Of a DNA stretch of 64,000 bases, positions 21,976 to 33,500 are shown piece by piece. Location of the stretch: assembly GCA_036429605.1 (NCBI GenBank), contig CM071591.1, positions 496,001 to 560,000 of the forward strand, given 5' to 3'. This DNA comes from Cladobotryum mycophilum. Its lineage: Eukaryota; Ascomycota; Sordariomycetes; Hypocreales; Hypocreaceae. A model generated the notes under the pieces. The model searched no databases and was not told the DNA's origin. It saw only the letters and a list, made by a program, of their open reading frames with translations. Position numbers and translations under genes: made by a program. Each line of letters opens with the position of its first letter. The first letter of the stretch is position 1.

Positions 21976-22002
21976 CCATCCACGAGACCTTTCCGTGGAT
22001 GG
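21976..22002. repeat. Right subterminal palindrome
   Basis: CCATCCACG at 21976-21984 and CGTGGATGG at 21994-22002 form a 9-bp stem with a 9-nt loop, the counterpart of the left palindrome. It sits at the inner edge of the unmutated right end. Confidence 0.75.
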
Positions 22003-22093
22003 ATAGATTATATAATAACAGGCGCGATGGAATGGATAGAAATAGACGCACGGGCCATCCATTTCCATAAATAGACGCTCGTGGAAATAGACG

Positions 22094-22113
22094 TGGAATA
22101 GATCGCCACCCTG
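22094..22113 (-). repeat. Right terminal inverted repeat of the hAT element
   Basis: The + strand reads TGGAATAGATCGCCACCCTG, the inverse of the left end with one mismatch. Confidence 0.93.
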
Positions 22114-22121
22114 GTCGGAAG
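22114..22121. repeat. Target site duplication, right copy (8 bp)
   Basis: GTCGGAAG, identical to 18153-18160. Confidence 0.93.
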
Positions 22122-23507
22122 TATTCCTTGACATGGACTTATCCTAGAGTGATCATCGATATCCCATCAATACTTTGACATGATTCATTCATCCCTCGCT
22201 TTAACGGATATGAATACATCTCTTTGGGTAGAGGCATAAATTACGAGTGTCTGGACGGCTGGCCTTTTTCACACTCTCTCAGAGTGCAGCTTTATCGACA
22301 AATACATGATCGTTTGGACCATGGATCGTGTTGATGGCCTACGACTTCTTCCAAAGCTACTTGCTCACCTGTGGTTATATTTCTATAGATGAGTTTTTTT
22401 CAAGGCCATTAAGAAGTGTGCTCCTCGATGACAAGAGATGGGCAACATCCAAGGCAAGTTTTGGGCATGCCATTCATTTATTGCCATGTCTCCGTTTTAT
22501 ACATGAAACATTCTACTCACTGCTACGGGAGGCCTACCTTCAGCCCTATGCTATATTCCCAGTCCGATATAGTTCGTAGTTCCCGGTACCACGTTCAAGC
22601 TTAGCGAACTTGAGAGCCCTCCAAACCCCTCCCTACGACCAGCCTCAGATGCGGATGCAACATCACCAGAATGGACATGATTCTCGCCGACCATGTCGCG
22701 GTTTGGAACCCGCATCCATGACTTCCTTGAGCATGTTACCCAACCCCTGTTAGAAGATACGACGAAGCGCCAGAAGTGTACCGTCGATAGCGCGTTCTTC
22801 TCGCCATTTTCTTTTTCTTTCCGAAGAATGGCCTTGTACTCGACATTCTTGAAATGGGTTTCGTTACGTCTACCCCAGGTCATAGAGGGGATCATGGCAG
22901 AAGAGTTTACTTATTGGCTAACATCTATACCTCCAGAATCCATGGACCGTTTGGATCGCGGTGCCTGATCATGTCTCAGGTGTATTCGTTCAGCCTGCCA
23001 AGATCATCTTCACCAACATGGATAGCCTTGACTCGCTTATAAGGCAGGCTGATAGTAGCCCCCCCCCCCCCCCCCAAAAAAAAAATATCTAATTCCATCC
23101 ATCCGTACGTACAGGTCGTAGGATTCCAGGTGTGAGTTTCCACCCCTCATCCTGCTTCCTTTCCGGATAGACCCTGAGGCTTCTGATCTCTCTGAACAAG
23201 TCCCTCCAAGATCTCTACATCGAGGATTGCCATACTTTCTAATGTCAGGTCAGACATTGTCAAGAGAGATGAAATGATTGGTAATCTCTATTACTATGGA
23301 AGAAGTTTGTACAGTTGAAGAATGAGCAAAAAGGAGATGATGAGGTGTTGAGAGAGAGGAGAGAGAGAAACAAAGCGTGTGTGATTCACTCTCGTTTTAT
23401 ACCTTTCCATCATCAATGTTGACCTTGTCTTCGAGACACCAGCATTTTGAATGTACATGACTATATCTCTCCTTCTCCCCTTCATTCATTTGTCGCCATT
23501 TACATTC
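22122..23507. other. Gene-poor region right of the transposon
   Basis: No gene can be named. Short stretches between 22,500 and 23,050 look codon-like in changing frames, for example a frame near 22,940-23,055 reading WTVWIAVPDHVSGVFVQPAK, but no continuous gene joins them. It may be a decayed gene. A C run of about 17 bases lies near 23,059-23,075. Confidence 0.4.
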
Positions 23508-23595
23508 CTTCTTCTTCTTCTTCTTCTTCTTCTTCTTCTTCTTCTTCTTCTTCTTCTTCTTCTTCTTCTTCTTCTTCTTCTTCTTCTTCTTCTTT
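23508..23595 (+). repeat. CTT microsatellite (about 29 units)
   Basis: A pure CTT/TTC run of nearly 90 bp. It lies 85-175 bp ahead of the ATG of a candidate gene at 23681, where a pyrimidine-rich tract would be typical of a fungal promoter or leader. Confidence 0.95.
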
Positions 23596-23680
23596 TTCCT
23601 TTTCCCTCACTGCGTCATTATTCCTTTACTCAACATTATCAGAAGCCTCTTCTCACTAAAAAGAACCAGAAAATCATCAT

Positions 23681-24082
23681 GATGGTGGACTCTATAGATA
23701 CCGAAAACGATTCATCTTCAGAAGATGATAATAGAAACTGCCGTATGGCCATCATTTCAACCAGTTTGCCCTCTTTTTTTGGGGGGGGGGGGTGCATTCA
23801 AAGCTGATATTTCCATCAACGACGAAGAAAAGTCTGCGTCAGAGTATACCGCTCCAGCACGATGCATATCCATCACACGATCAACACTCCCGAGGACATA
23901 CAGCCGTCAAGTGGGACACCACAAAGGTAGGTTTGGAGACGAAAAAAAGGTTCTCAAGTGCCCCTCTTGGTGTACGTGTGCTTCCTTCTCACTCGGGGGT
24001 TCTCGCAGCTCGCGGCAGAGGTATGAGAAATGCTCGCAAGGGTTCTTGGAGCCTCAGTGACGGCAATTGCATCCAAATGTAG
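23681..24082 (+). CDS. Candidate small gene split by a G homopolymer (hypothetical)
   Basis: ATG at 23681 sits in a good start context (ATCATCATGATGG) after a pyrimidine-rich stretch. It opens an acidic frame (MMVDSIDTENDSSSEDDNRN) that ends after the run of 12 G at 23781-23792. A +1 shift at the G run joins it to a second open frame, 23792-24082, which ends at TAG and has coding-like residue use. A wrong count of G in the assembly or natural slippage would explain the break. I recognise no family. An alternative is that both frames are chance. Confidence 0.25.
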
Positions 24083-27000
24083 GATAGATTTGGGATAAGA
24101 TCCAGAGAGAAAGAGGTACGCTTTGAAGGAGGGAGTTGGCTTGGTGTCATCATGAAAGTCCCCAGAGTTTTTTGGACATTGTTCGTTTATTTCGAGGCAT
24201 ATCCTACGAAAGATGTCCAAAACCTTGGGCGTCACGGGGTTTCCTCAGCGTTTGCAGCAAATATAAACGATAACTTGAACCCATGAAATCATATCCATCG
24301 TCCAACAGCGTCGCCTACTGGCCTCTATCCATCTACACCTGTAGAAACTATTCTCGCGATATTTGACAAGCCAGTTAGCTGCAAGTGAATGGTATCGTGC
24401 AAGGCTACCGGGTAGGGGAGTGTGATCCGCGATATGATTTAGCACCCATCATCTGTCAATACAGTTGGTTGTCTGTTCACATACTCCCTGAGTTGAGTAA
24501 AGAGTCTAGTTACCAGCTGTTTTTGAGATTCTTTCCAAGCTACCCTAGAAAACGAAAACAACAATATCAAAAAAAAAAGCCAACATCATCCAATGAACCA
24601 ATCCAATATGTGAACCACAAAAAAAAGAAGAAAAAAGAAGAAAAAAACTTTTACTAGACAGAGATCATCACATGTAAAATTAAGATGACTAACAGTTCAT
24701 TTTTCATCCCCAGGAAAAGAAAGTTGTGTGCTGCTTCAACCCCTATCTCTACGTGTGGGGTGTATGTACGTGTGCCAAGTTTCATTGTCATTTCAAGTCA
24801 GTTGAATCGACGGGTCGGTCCAACGGATGAAGAAATCTTTAGCACCAACCTACTACACCTATGCATCATGATTGAAAAAATGGCACATACATAAATAAAT
24901 CTATCCAAAGGAGATGGATGCTTATGCAAGGCAGACGTGACCAGTCATCCAGTTTGTGCTTGTCATCCAAACCATCTTAAACAGAGCCACAATCATAGGG
25001 GAGGGAGGGAGGGAGGGAGGGGTGCATACGGAGTACTCCATAATGGTCATCCCCATCTCTCTCAAATGCCATTCACTCGTTCATCTTCTCTCTACTTCTA
25101 AACGAGGCTTGCGAGCCGTTGCATTGGATCCATCTTGTCCCACTATTGATATATACTATATGCAATCAAATCTCACCAAAACTCGGAGAAGAACGAAAAC
25201 TAATGACGAAGCTATCCTCAATTTTAATTTATTTCATTGTGGCGGCGCTATTTGGGGGCAAAACAAAAGAAACCCAACATCATCTCTCTTTTCTCTCTTA
25301 CTTTTTTCTTCCACTGTGTTCACCCACCCCCATCCCAACAACCAATGACCCAATTTGGTTTTGCATAAATTGGCATATATGAATAAATAGTAGTTATGCA
25401 AATAAAAGGTATTAGAGAGTACGGAGTACCTAGAGAGAACAGACATCTAACAACCAAGAAAAAAAGCCACATCCAATCTCTCAAAGATCGATCGTACCAT
25501 CCTCTCATCTCCGCTATTACCATCGATCACAAAACCGGATGAGAGAAAACGAGAAATATGAAAAATGACAAGCCCCCATCTCATTTTGCGCCCCCTATCA
25601 AGCGAACCTTTTGTGTGAACCCGGAGTAGAAGTACCTACAATTACATAAAAGAAAATACAAAGATACAAGCCACCATCACCACCACCACCACCACCACCA
25701 CCATCCACCTGTATGGATGCATGGATGCGTACATTAAAAAAAGGAAGAGAAAAGAAAAGAAAACAATAGAACCACGACTCTAATTTGCTCTCAACACTTG
25801 TGCATGTTCATTTTGAAGAGAGAGAGGGGGGAGAGAGAGAGAGAGAGAGAGCCTTTTTTGGCCTCTTATTCACGTCCCATCCCGTCACCGCACAATCGAC
25901 ACACCCAAAAACCCCTCTCTGCGATTCAGACCCTACAAGAAGGTCCGTTCTCGACCCCCATCGATGTTCAATAATCCCCCCCATCAAGACGGATGCATTT
26001 GTTCTCCTTCCTCGCTTAGAAGTATTACCAAATACAGTCCTCCACTCACTCACTCACTAACTTGTACTCACCACCACCCACAACCCCTGGCATCACATGC
26101 AAAACACGTTACATTGCATCGCCCCTTCTCTCAAGAAAAGCAACTCCTCCCAATTCACCATCACCTCCATACTCCATAGTCTCCCCTCCCAACGCCCGCA
26201 ACCTGGTCACTAGAAAAAAGAAAACCATTCTCTTTCTCTCACCAACACCACCACCATCACCACCACCACCTACAAGTATTTTGGCTGAAATAGCCCCCCA
26301 ACCAGCCAGTCCATCCATACTTGTACACAAAAGTGAAGCCGCGCTTAAACCCCAGCCCCCCATCCCGAGCCGCGCCACTTGATCAAAACCCAACACACTA
26401 ACAAATACGGGCCGCCATCCTTCCCGTCACGCCACTGCCGAAAGTAACATCCGCGGCTTACCTCATCACTGATCGGCGTTTATTTGCACAATCCAGGTTT
26501 ACTTTTTCCCACCATTCCATTCCTCCATTCCCTACGGGATTCAACTTCCACACCCTTCTGTCGCTTCCCGTGCGCCCTTTGCCCGACGCTTGTGTTTGTT
26601 GTGTATCGCCACCTACCTACTACTTGTTTCTCTTGTCCGTGTAGATTCCGTCTCGGTACTTGGTCGATCAAACGTTGTTATAGACATACACCGGGTATAC
26701 ATAGAATCTAATCCATATGAACATGCATATTCCAACTTTCTCCATCCCGTCTTCAGTACCTTCCTTGCCCAGTCTCTGACCTGCAGCCCCATGAAACAAT
26801 GATAACCTTCCCCGTAATCCAGCCCAACTAGCTTGGGAGACCGCTTCATTCCCATGTTGCACTGCTAGCATAATCTCCCCGCTAATACTACCTCACACCT
26901 GTTCGTTTATCCTTTTTTGCCTATCCGTTCACTTGCATCTTTAGCCCCCGTCTCCACACCTTCCCGTAGTAGCTTCTGTCTTTCTGTTTGAGAAAAGAAG

Positions 27001-27968
27001 CTGGCTGCGTCTCGGAAACGCCAGCTAATGAGACAGATTCGACATGTTTGTGAAGAAAAGTACAAGGACCTTACGCAACCGCACACATGTATGTATGCGG
27101 TACCTCGTCAGTTGGCGTGCTTGTGCCTTGAGACACATTACTTCGCTAGCCATGCCGTAGTACAGCAACGGCGTAAGGCGGAACATGGCCCAACACTCGG
27201 CAAGCCCGCTGTAGCCTTATGTCCGTTAAATGTCCCAGTTTCATCATCGTCTTCGTCCTGCCTGTACTACACAGTATGTATTGAACGGAACCGAATTTGT
27301 CGACAACACATCAGCGCTAGGCCTCCCAAAATCAGCCCGTATTTAAACGGAGGGCTCATACCTTGGTTATTGCTGTTTCATCCTTTACAGCCGTCGGAAT
27401 CAATCCCACAGGGGTGTACTTTGTACTTGTACATCAAGCATACCGCCTGTAGCTTGCATGTGTGTGAGCCTATTCTCATGGCCACGCAAGGCGCGAACAA
27501 GTATACACATCTCGCCTTGCTTTCCGAGATTGGATATGGAGCACTCAGCTGTTGCCACACCACCATTTGCAGCTTGGCAAACTCCATTTCCTATTCGATG
27601 TCTCCACTCCCGGTGAACAAAAGCATGCACAGCCAAACAAGGCGACGGAGCGTTCCTCCGTGTTGATTGGCCAATGACAGCTTCTCTCAGCCACTGAGAG
27701 AGAACCGTATGGGGCATCGCCTAGCAAAAAAGCACACCGACTAATGTTTCCATAACCGAGCCCTCTCTAGCTCCGACGCCTACGGCAGTTCAGGATCTCT
27801 TTGCTGAAACCCGATGCCCTGCCGTCGCCCAACAGCCCTACATCGGTGCCGACTGCCCGATATCGATTCTAGGCAGAGATTTGGAATTGGGCATGATTTC
27901 ATCGGTCCGGCTCAACAAGCCACAAAACTCCGATCCCTACAACTCGTGCATGCATTTTGCATCGCCAT
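24083..27968. other. Gene-poor region
   Basis: Nearly 3.9 kb with no convincing gene. It holds A-rich tracts, a GGGA repeat near 25,001-25,020, a CAC repeat at 25,677-25,703, a GA run near 25,818-25,852 and two TACGGAGTA motifs at 25027-25035 and 25420-25428. The open frame 27028-27666 (212 codons, ATG start) is not longer than chance predicts and has no motif. The last 300 bp probably hold the 3' end of the LRR-like gene transcript. Confidence 0.45.
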
Positions 27969-30522
27969 TCAAGTCAACACTTCCAGCCGTCCACGCCAAA
28001 AGAAATGCGGCTCCCCAGGAGGGACGCGCTCTTTTCCTGCATGACGCTCTAGTTCTGCATATCTGACGCGGCCGGATAGTCGATGGTCTCTCAATGCACT
28101 CATGACATCCTTCATTCCGGCAAGATCGCTGTGCGATGGGGTCCTTAAACCTTGCGGCATGATGGCCATGTACCATGCTGTGTGAAATATGTAAGACTTT
28201 TCAGGCACACCGGCTCGAACCTGACTTGGCGTGACAGGACCTACTCCATCATGGAGTTTCTGTTCCGCGATCAGCCTTCGGTACGCATCGATAACGGCAT
28301 TGGGTGATGCTGCCTCGCAGCCTGTCCAGACCGGCACAGAAAACTTCTTTCCATTCCATTCGCCGTGGTATGTTACAAAGTCTTGACCGTCTTGTTCGAC
28401 TGCACGCCTCTCTGTCTTGGCTGCGTTGGAATTCTGCGCCACTTTTTCGGTGTGATTAGGCATCTGCTCAAGCTCCTGATTCGCTGCTGCGTCATCAAAG
28501 AAGCTGAATCCACGGTCGCCACTGTTCATTAATGCCTCGGCATCCAAGTCACCACCACCGGAGAGAGCATCTTCCATTGTATCTGGCTCAAACTCTAGTC
28601 TCAAATGTCTAAGACCTGGCAATACTTCTGGAGCTCGCCAGGATGACAGTATTTTTCTTGTTTCTTGGACGGCGTGTTCCTGTATTGAGAGCAATTTGAG
28701 AAACGCAACAAGTTTTCTAATTAGTGGTCCCGAAGAACGGCGCGGTATACATGTCAGGGTCAAAGACGCCAGTCGTGGGTTCGTATCGGGAACGAAGGTC
28801 AATGGAAACGCCTCTTCGATCCGTGGCATGATACTGGTTTCCGAGAGAAATGCCCTTGCAAGGCTGGAAAGACCTGCCATCTCGAGAGTTGGAATATTGG
28901 TAACCAACGAGTGGTGAATTCTCATGGCTCGGAGATTGGATGAAAATAACGGTCGAAAAATGTATTCCATGCCGAATATACCGTACAACTTTGCCGATCT
29001 TGGCCAGAACTGTGGGTAGAAACTTCGCACAGGGAAAAGGGGCATTCTATCACAAGCAAAATACTCTAGCTGGCCATTGGAAAGGTGTATCAGTTTCTCA
29101 ACACCAAAAGCAGACACTTGATTGTTGGATAGTGATAGGTGAGTAAGCCCCCGGGATGTGGGAGATTGGTCAGTGGTAAAGTCAACATCTGAATGGTAGG
29201 GTGAGAGTTGAACAAAGGCATCAGCCGAGTCCTGGCGAGGTGGGGGCCGACAATCGGACCGGTATACATGGTTTTCCTGCTCACCATGGCCTGCCACCGC
29301 CATGTATAACGGGGCGTCGGCTAGATACCTCTCCGGGTGATTAAATGACGCGCTCCAGGATGAGTCCTCGATAAAGATGAAGGGTCCGTAGTGTGGCGTA
29401 CCATATGGAGTTGACACTAGCTTGCCTTCCACTTGGAAGTGTGCGGCTGAACGCAAGTTGGAGACCGGGAAGCAATTATCTGTTAGCGGTTGAATGACAG
29501 CATCTGTGACTTTGTTATCGCTCAAGTCTAAGCTCCATAGACGGCGTTTGAATGAGTTTGCTAATCCACGCAGCATACGGTCATCAATCTCCCTGTTTCG
29601 AACCTTGAGGATACGCAGGTCTGGTAGGATGGAAGGATGAAGAAGCATCCTGATAGAGCCGGGCAGGCCAGAGACATCTAACAAGACCAGGCTTTGCAGG
29701 CAGGAGGAATGAAAAAAGCTGCTGGAGAGCTGGGTCGAGCAATAACTAATGCTCAATAGACGCAACCTCAAATGTTTCGTCTTGCCTGGTAAATCAGCCA
29801 GGAAGCCTGGGTCGGCATCGGCATGGCCATCCAAGAGAAGAGATTCCACGTTTGGCAATAGTTCCAATGCTCGCTTGAAGCTTTGTCCCAGAGTCCTGTC
29901 CGTTTGGTCGGAAGCAAAATGGTAGCCATCCTTGGCAAAGTCTCTAGCATCGAGTACGTGTACTAATGCTCGGGTCGCGGGCGCAACGCGGGCTAACTTG
30001 TTGAACACAAAGTCTAGCCACCAGTCCAAGTCTATGAGAATAGCGGCCAGCCCCCTTTTGGGTTCAGGGGCAGGCGCATGCGTCAGTTATTGATTCGCGT
30101 GGCAATCACACGACGATCAGGGAGTTTTGGTGTGGCGGTTATGTACGGAGTAGCAGTCAAGCAAGCAATCTAGTTTGGTTTCCTTTTTTTTTCTTTTTTT
30201 CTTTCTTCTTCTGAGGCGGCGGGGAAAACACACCCCCTCCATCTTTTCCTCTTTCAAGTGATGGATGGCAGCTCATGTGCACGTGAATGTGTGTGAGAGA
30301 GAGAGCAAGGCACCCAAACTCACCATATCCCGAGGCTAGACCGGAAAGTCTAGCTGATCCAAGCAAGTTGGCCCAAAGGCGAGGAGCAAAGAGGCGCCAG
30401 AAACGGCGGTCGACAAGACAGAGGGCACGATAGTCGGCAAAGGACACGTGCGAGGAGGCTAATTGAAGCCAATCTGGACGGGCAGTAGCCTCTCGGTACG
30501 ATGGCAGCCCGAGAGCTGTCAT
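27969..30522 (-). CDS. F-box/leucine-rich-repeat-like protein
   Basis: Two exons, 30324-30522 and 27969-30031, joined across a 292-bp intron (donor GTGAGT, acceptor CTCATAG), give 753 aa. The N-terminus LPSYREATARPDWLQLA followed by FADYRALCLVDRRFWRLFAPRLW is the F-box-like start of a known fungal family. Residues of about 130-560 contain irregular leucine-rich repeats (SLLLDGHADADPGFL, LRILKVRNREID, LWSLDLSDNKVTD, LTHLSLSNNQVS). The C-terminal 130 residues, with VTYHGEWNGKKFSVPVW, are conserved-looking but unnamed. The likely role is substrate recognition in an SCF ubiquitin ligase, an inference from family layout. The intron is long for a fungus and contains a pyrimidine tract, so a small extra exon cannot be excluded. 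Confidence 0.85.
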
Positions 30523-33500
30523 TCTTGCTTAGTGCTAGCGCGGCGGCGGCGTGCGGCGGGATGGGATGGGACGAAGATGGAGCTGCCTAATCTCAGTCAA
30601 TCATTTACAGTTTTAGGGGTCCAACTTAATTGATGAAGGATGGATGGACGACGGGGCCGGTGGAGGAGGACTGGAAATGAACAAAAAGGGGAGGGAAATT
30701 GAGGGTTGAATGGATGGATGGATGGATGAACTGGGTTTGAGTACACCCGCTGCCTGCCTACGATGAATTTCGGATCGACCACTGCTAGTTGGAACTTGGG
30801 AAGTGCTCCTTCCTACGCTCCTGCCGACCAACAGCAGTTGAGTAGTGACAGCGAACGCACAGTGTATGCCACACACGATGGTTTGCCATATTACACTGTA
30901 CATGTCAGTTAGGTAATAAGGGCATGTACACACATACCTCGTTAGTCTAGTACCTACCTACCTAGTAGTACCTAGTAGTAGGTTGGCAGAGCCGGGTGTC
31001 CCTGGAGGCTCTTCACGGCAGTTTCCATTGCAGGACCGTCCCGAGGGCGCGCTCCATCCCTCTAACATTCCCTTCCTTTCCCTTGGGCTCCATCTGTACA
31101 AACTAAAAAATGGAGGTTGGGTTCCTCTGGTGCACACACAAGCTTGGGACAGCTTTGGAACAGGCCTGTTGCTTGTTCGTGAGTTGGGTAGTACTGCTCC
31201 GAAGTACGTATGAGTGGATGGATGGATGGATGGATGGATAAGAAGGTATCCGTGGCATGGATGCTACCTGTAGCTTTTCAGTGGAGCAGCCCTAGAAGGC
31301 TGGGGGGAGGGGCTAATTTTTAGTGACCTTTACACTAATTATGGGGAGCCCAAATTAGCGGTTTTAGCGAGTGACATGGATGATGCAGTACAAGATATGC
31401 AAAATTGGGGGCCTTTGTGGCGCACTGTGTCCGCTGCCAACCTTTCAATCCATCAATCAAGTGCATGTGCATGTCAATTGGCTCTCTGCCCCCTCTTCAG
31501 GTCTCCAGGGCTCCATTGACTTTAATGCATCTATCCCTCATCATTCACCAACCCATGATCCAACCATCCAACTCACCCACGTATCCATCCATCCATCCAT
31601 CCATCCCATCCACCTCAAGGAAAAAAGAAAAAGATTTCACTGCGTATCGAGATTGCCGCCAAAATATCTCTTTTGATGGGGAACTGCAAATTTTCTTTCA
31701 TGGATCGTGCAGGCCACTCCCAAAAAAGCAACTATACGGAGTAGATATAGTAGTAGTAGAGATTAATGCACAACAGCTGCAAGTGACAACCGAGAAGAAA
31801 CATATTGGATAACTTTACAACAACAAAAAAAGAACATTGCTTTTTTTCTTTTCTTCTTTCCTTCTTGTTACTTGTTACACTTGCAGGACGGATTGTTACA
31901 CATCCGGAAAGGAAGGGGACCTAAGCGTCCACTCCGCTCCTCCGTAGTGTAACACAAACACCCCTCAGGGGGAGGAGGGGGAGGGGGCAGCATCAGCATC
32001 AGCATCAGTCAGTATGGCTTCATGCATGCAACTTTTCAGCAAGATTCCACTACTTTCACACGTCATATTCCTTTTTCCTTCCATTAACAGAAGTACTTGC
32101 ATAACGCCACTGAACCGGGGGGTTCCGCCAAAAAAACCAAAACAAGAAACCTTGTTCAGAAGCACCTAAAAAAAAACTCGCATGAAAATGATTCACTCCG
32201 GCCAGCTCTCGAAATATGTGTGTGTTTCGATGCGGTGCGGTGCAGTGTTGGTCCGGCGGTGATGGAGGAACACGACTCAACTGGCCAGTTAGAGTTGGAG
32301 AACCCTGAGCAGCTAAAGTCTTGCTTTTGAAATGGCAATGGGGGGTGAAGAGGGTGAGGAGAGCTGGTGTTTATTGGATGATGGGCTCTCAATCTCATGT
32401 CTAGATGTGTGTTAGAGTGGGTTTGAGATGTTGCCCTTTTGCTGAGACATCTCTTGCTTGTGACTGCTGCCAACACCATGGAGACATCAAATCAACATCA
32501 CAGACAACTCGCTAACCGAGACTGGGTCAAGTCCTGGGGGCAAAATTATGATTATGATCCATTTCCACAAAATTCCTCTCTTCCATGTATGCAGCCTGCC
32601 ATCTGGGACAATGTATGGTTAGATGACCATATTCCTTTCTTTCCTTCTTCTTCTTCTTCTTCTTCGCCTCCCCCCCCCCCCCCCACCCCCCTCTTACAGT
32701 ATCCGAGGAGTGTGAATCGCGTCCACATCCGGCTTCTTGTTCTTGTCCTGCGTCTTGTCCTGTCCTTGTCCGTCCCGCTCAAGCTTCCATTCCTGCCTGT
32801 CACCTTCACTGTCACTGTCAAGTGTCACCGATCCCAAGCTTAAGCCATCATCTAGTCCGCGCTCCCGTCAAACTCCCGTCATGTGTGGCCTCCTTCAGTC
32901 AAACCGGTGAACCTGTCTCTCATCCAATGCCATTCAGGCCATCTGAACTTATAAAGTTCAAGCCTCAATGCTGCAGAACAGAACCATAGACAAGTGACAT
33001 ACCATACCATACCGTTCAAAGATCAACAGAGGGCCAGTCATAACACACAATCACTCACACACACTCACACACACCCCAATGGCAAGCACCGACGGCGTGG
33101 TCCCCTTCCCGGAATTTGATCCACCGCCTTCTCCGCCGGCAACCATCTCCGTTGCAGCCGCCCGCTTGCTCACGAACACGCATTGCCTATTCGTTCTCCA
33201 TAACTCGTGTGTCTGCCCAATAACAAGCTGATCCATGCGTCCCAAAGCTCTCGATCACGTCAAGAAAAACACTCTCTACCTGTAATGAGACCCAGAAAAT
33301 ATGAAAATACGAAAAGGAAAAGGAAGGAAAAACTTTTCTCACCTGATCCCAGACAGTTAGGCCCAACAACTCCCTCATCAGGTAGCTCCCGGGGGGGGGG
33401 TGTCCCAATAGAGCAGCTCAAGCAAAAGAAAAAAACGAAATAAAAATTGCGTTGTAACCAGCAGAGCACATCGTTCGTATCAAGATATGCCGCTGAAACA

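Larger units (their letters stand above)
18161..22113. mobile_element. hAT-type DNA transposon, 3953 bp, heavily mutated core, with nested LINE
   Basis: The element is bounded by 20-bp terminal inverted repeats with one mismatch, starting CAGGGTGGCGATC, and by the 8-bp duplication GTCGGAAG. The CAGGG terminus plus an 8-bp duplication identify the hAT superfamily. Both ends (about 150 bp each) have normal base composition and carry subterminal palindromes of CCATCCAC/GTGGATGG. The core from about 18,315 to 21,960 is extremely A+T-rich with stops in every frame, so no transposase can be read. On the + strand TpG is nearly absent but CpA remains, a strand-biased RIP-like pattern. A LINE fragment is nested at 20152-20665. 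Without that insertion and its duplicated 13 bp the element is about 3.4 kb, a plausible size for an autonomous hAT or a derivative. It is presumably immobile now unless supplied with transposase elsewhere. Confidence 0.9.

Noticed and set aside
27028..27666. 212-codon ATG frame on the plus strand
   Set aside because: No domain, irregular residue use and many Cys. Random sequence of this size is expected to give a frame of about 200-250 codons once.
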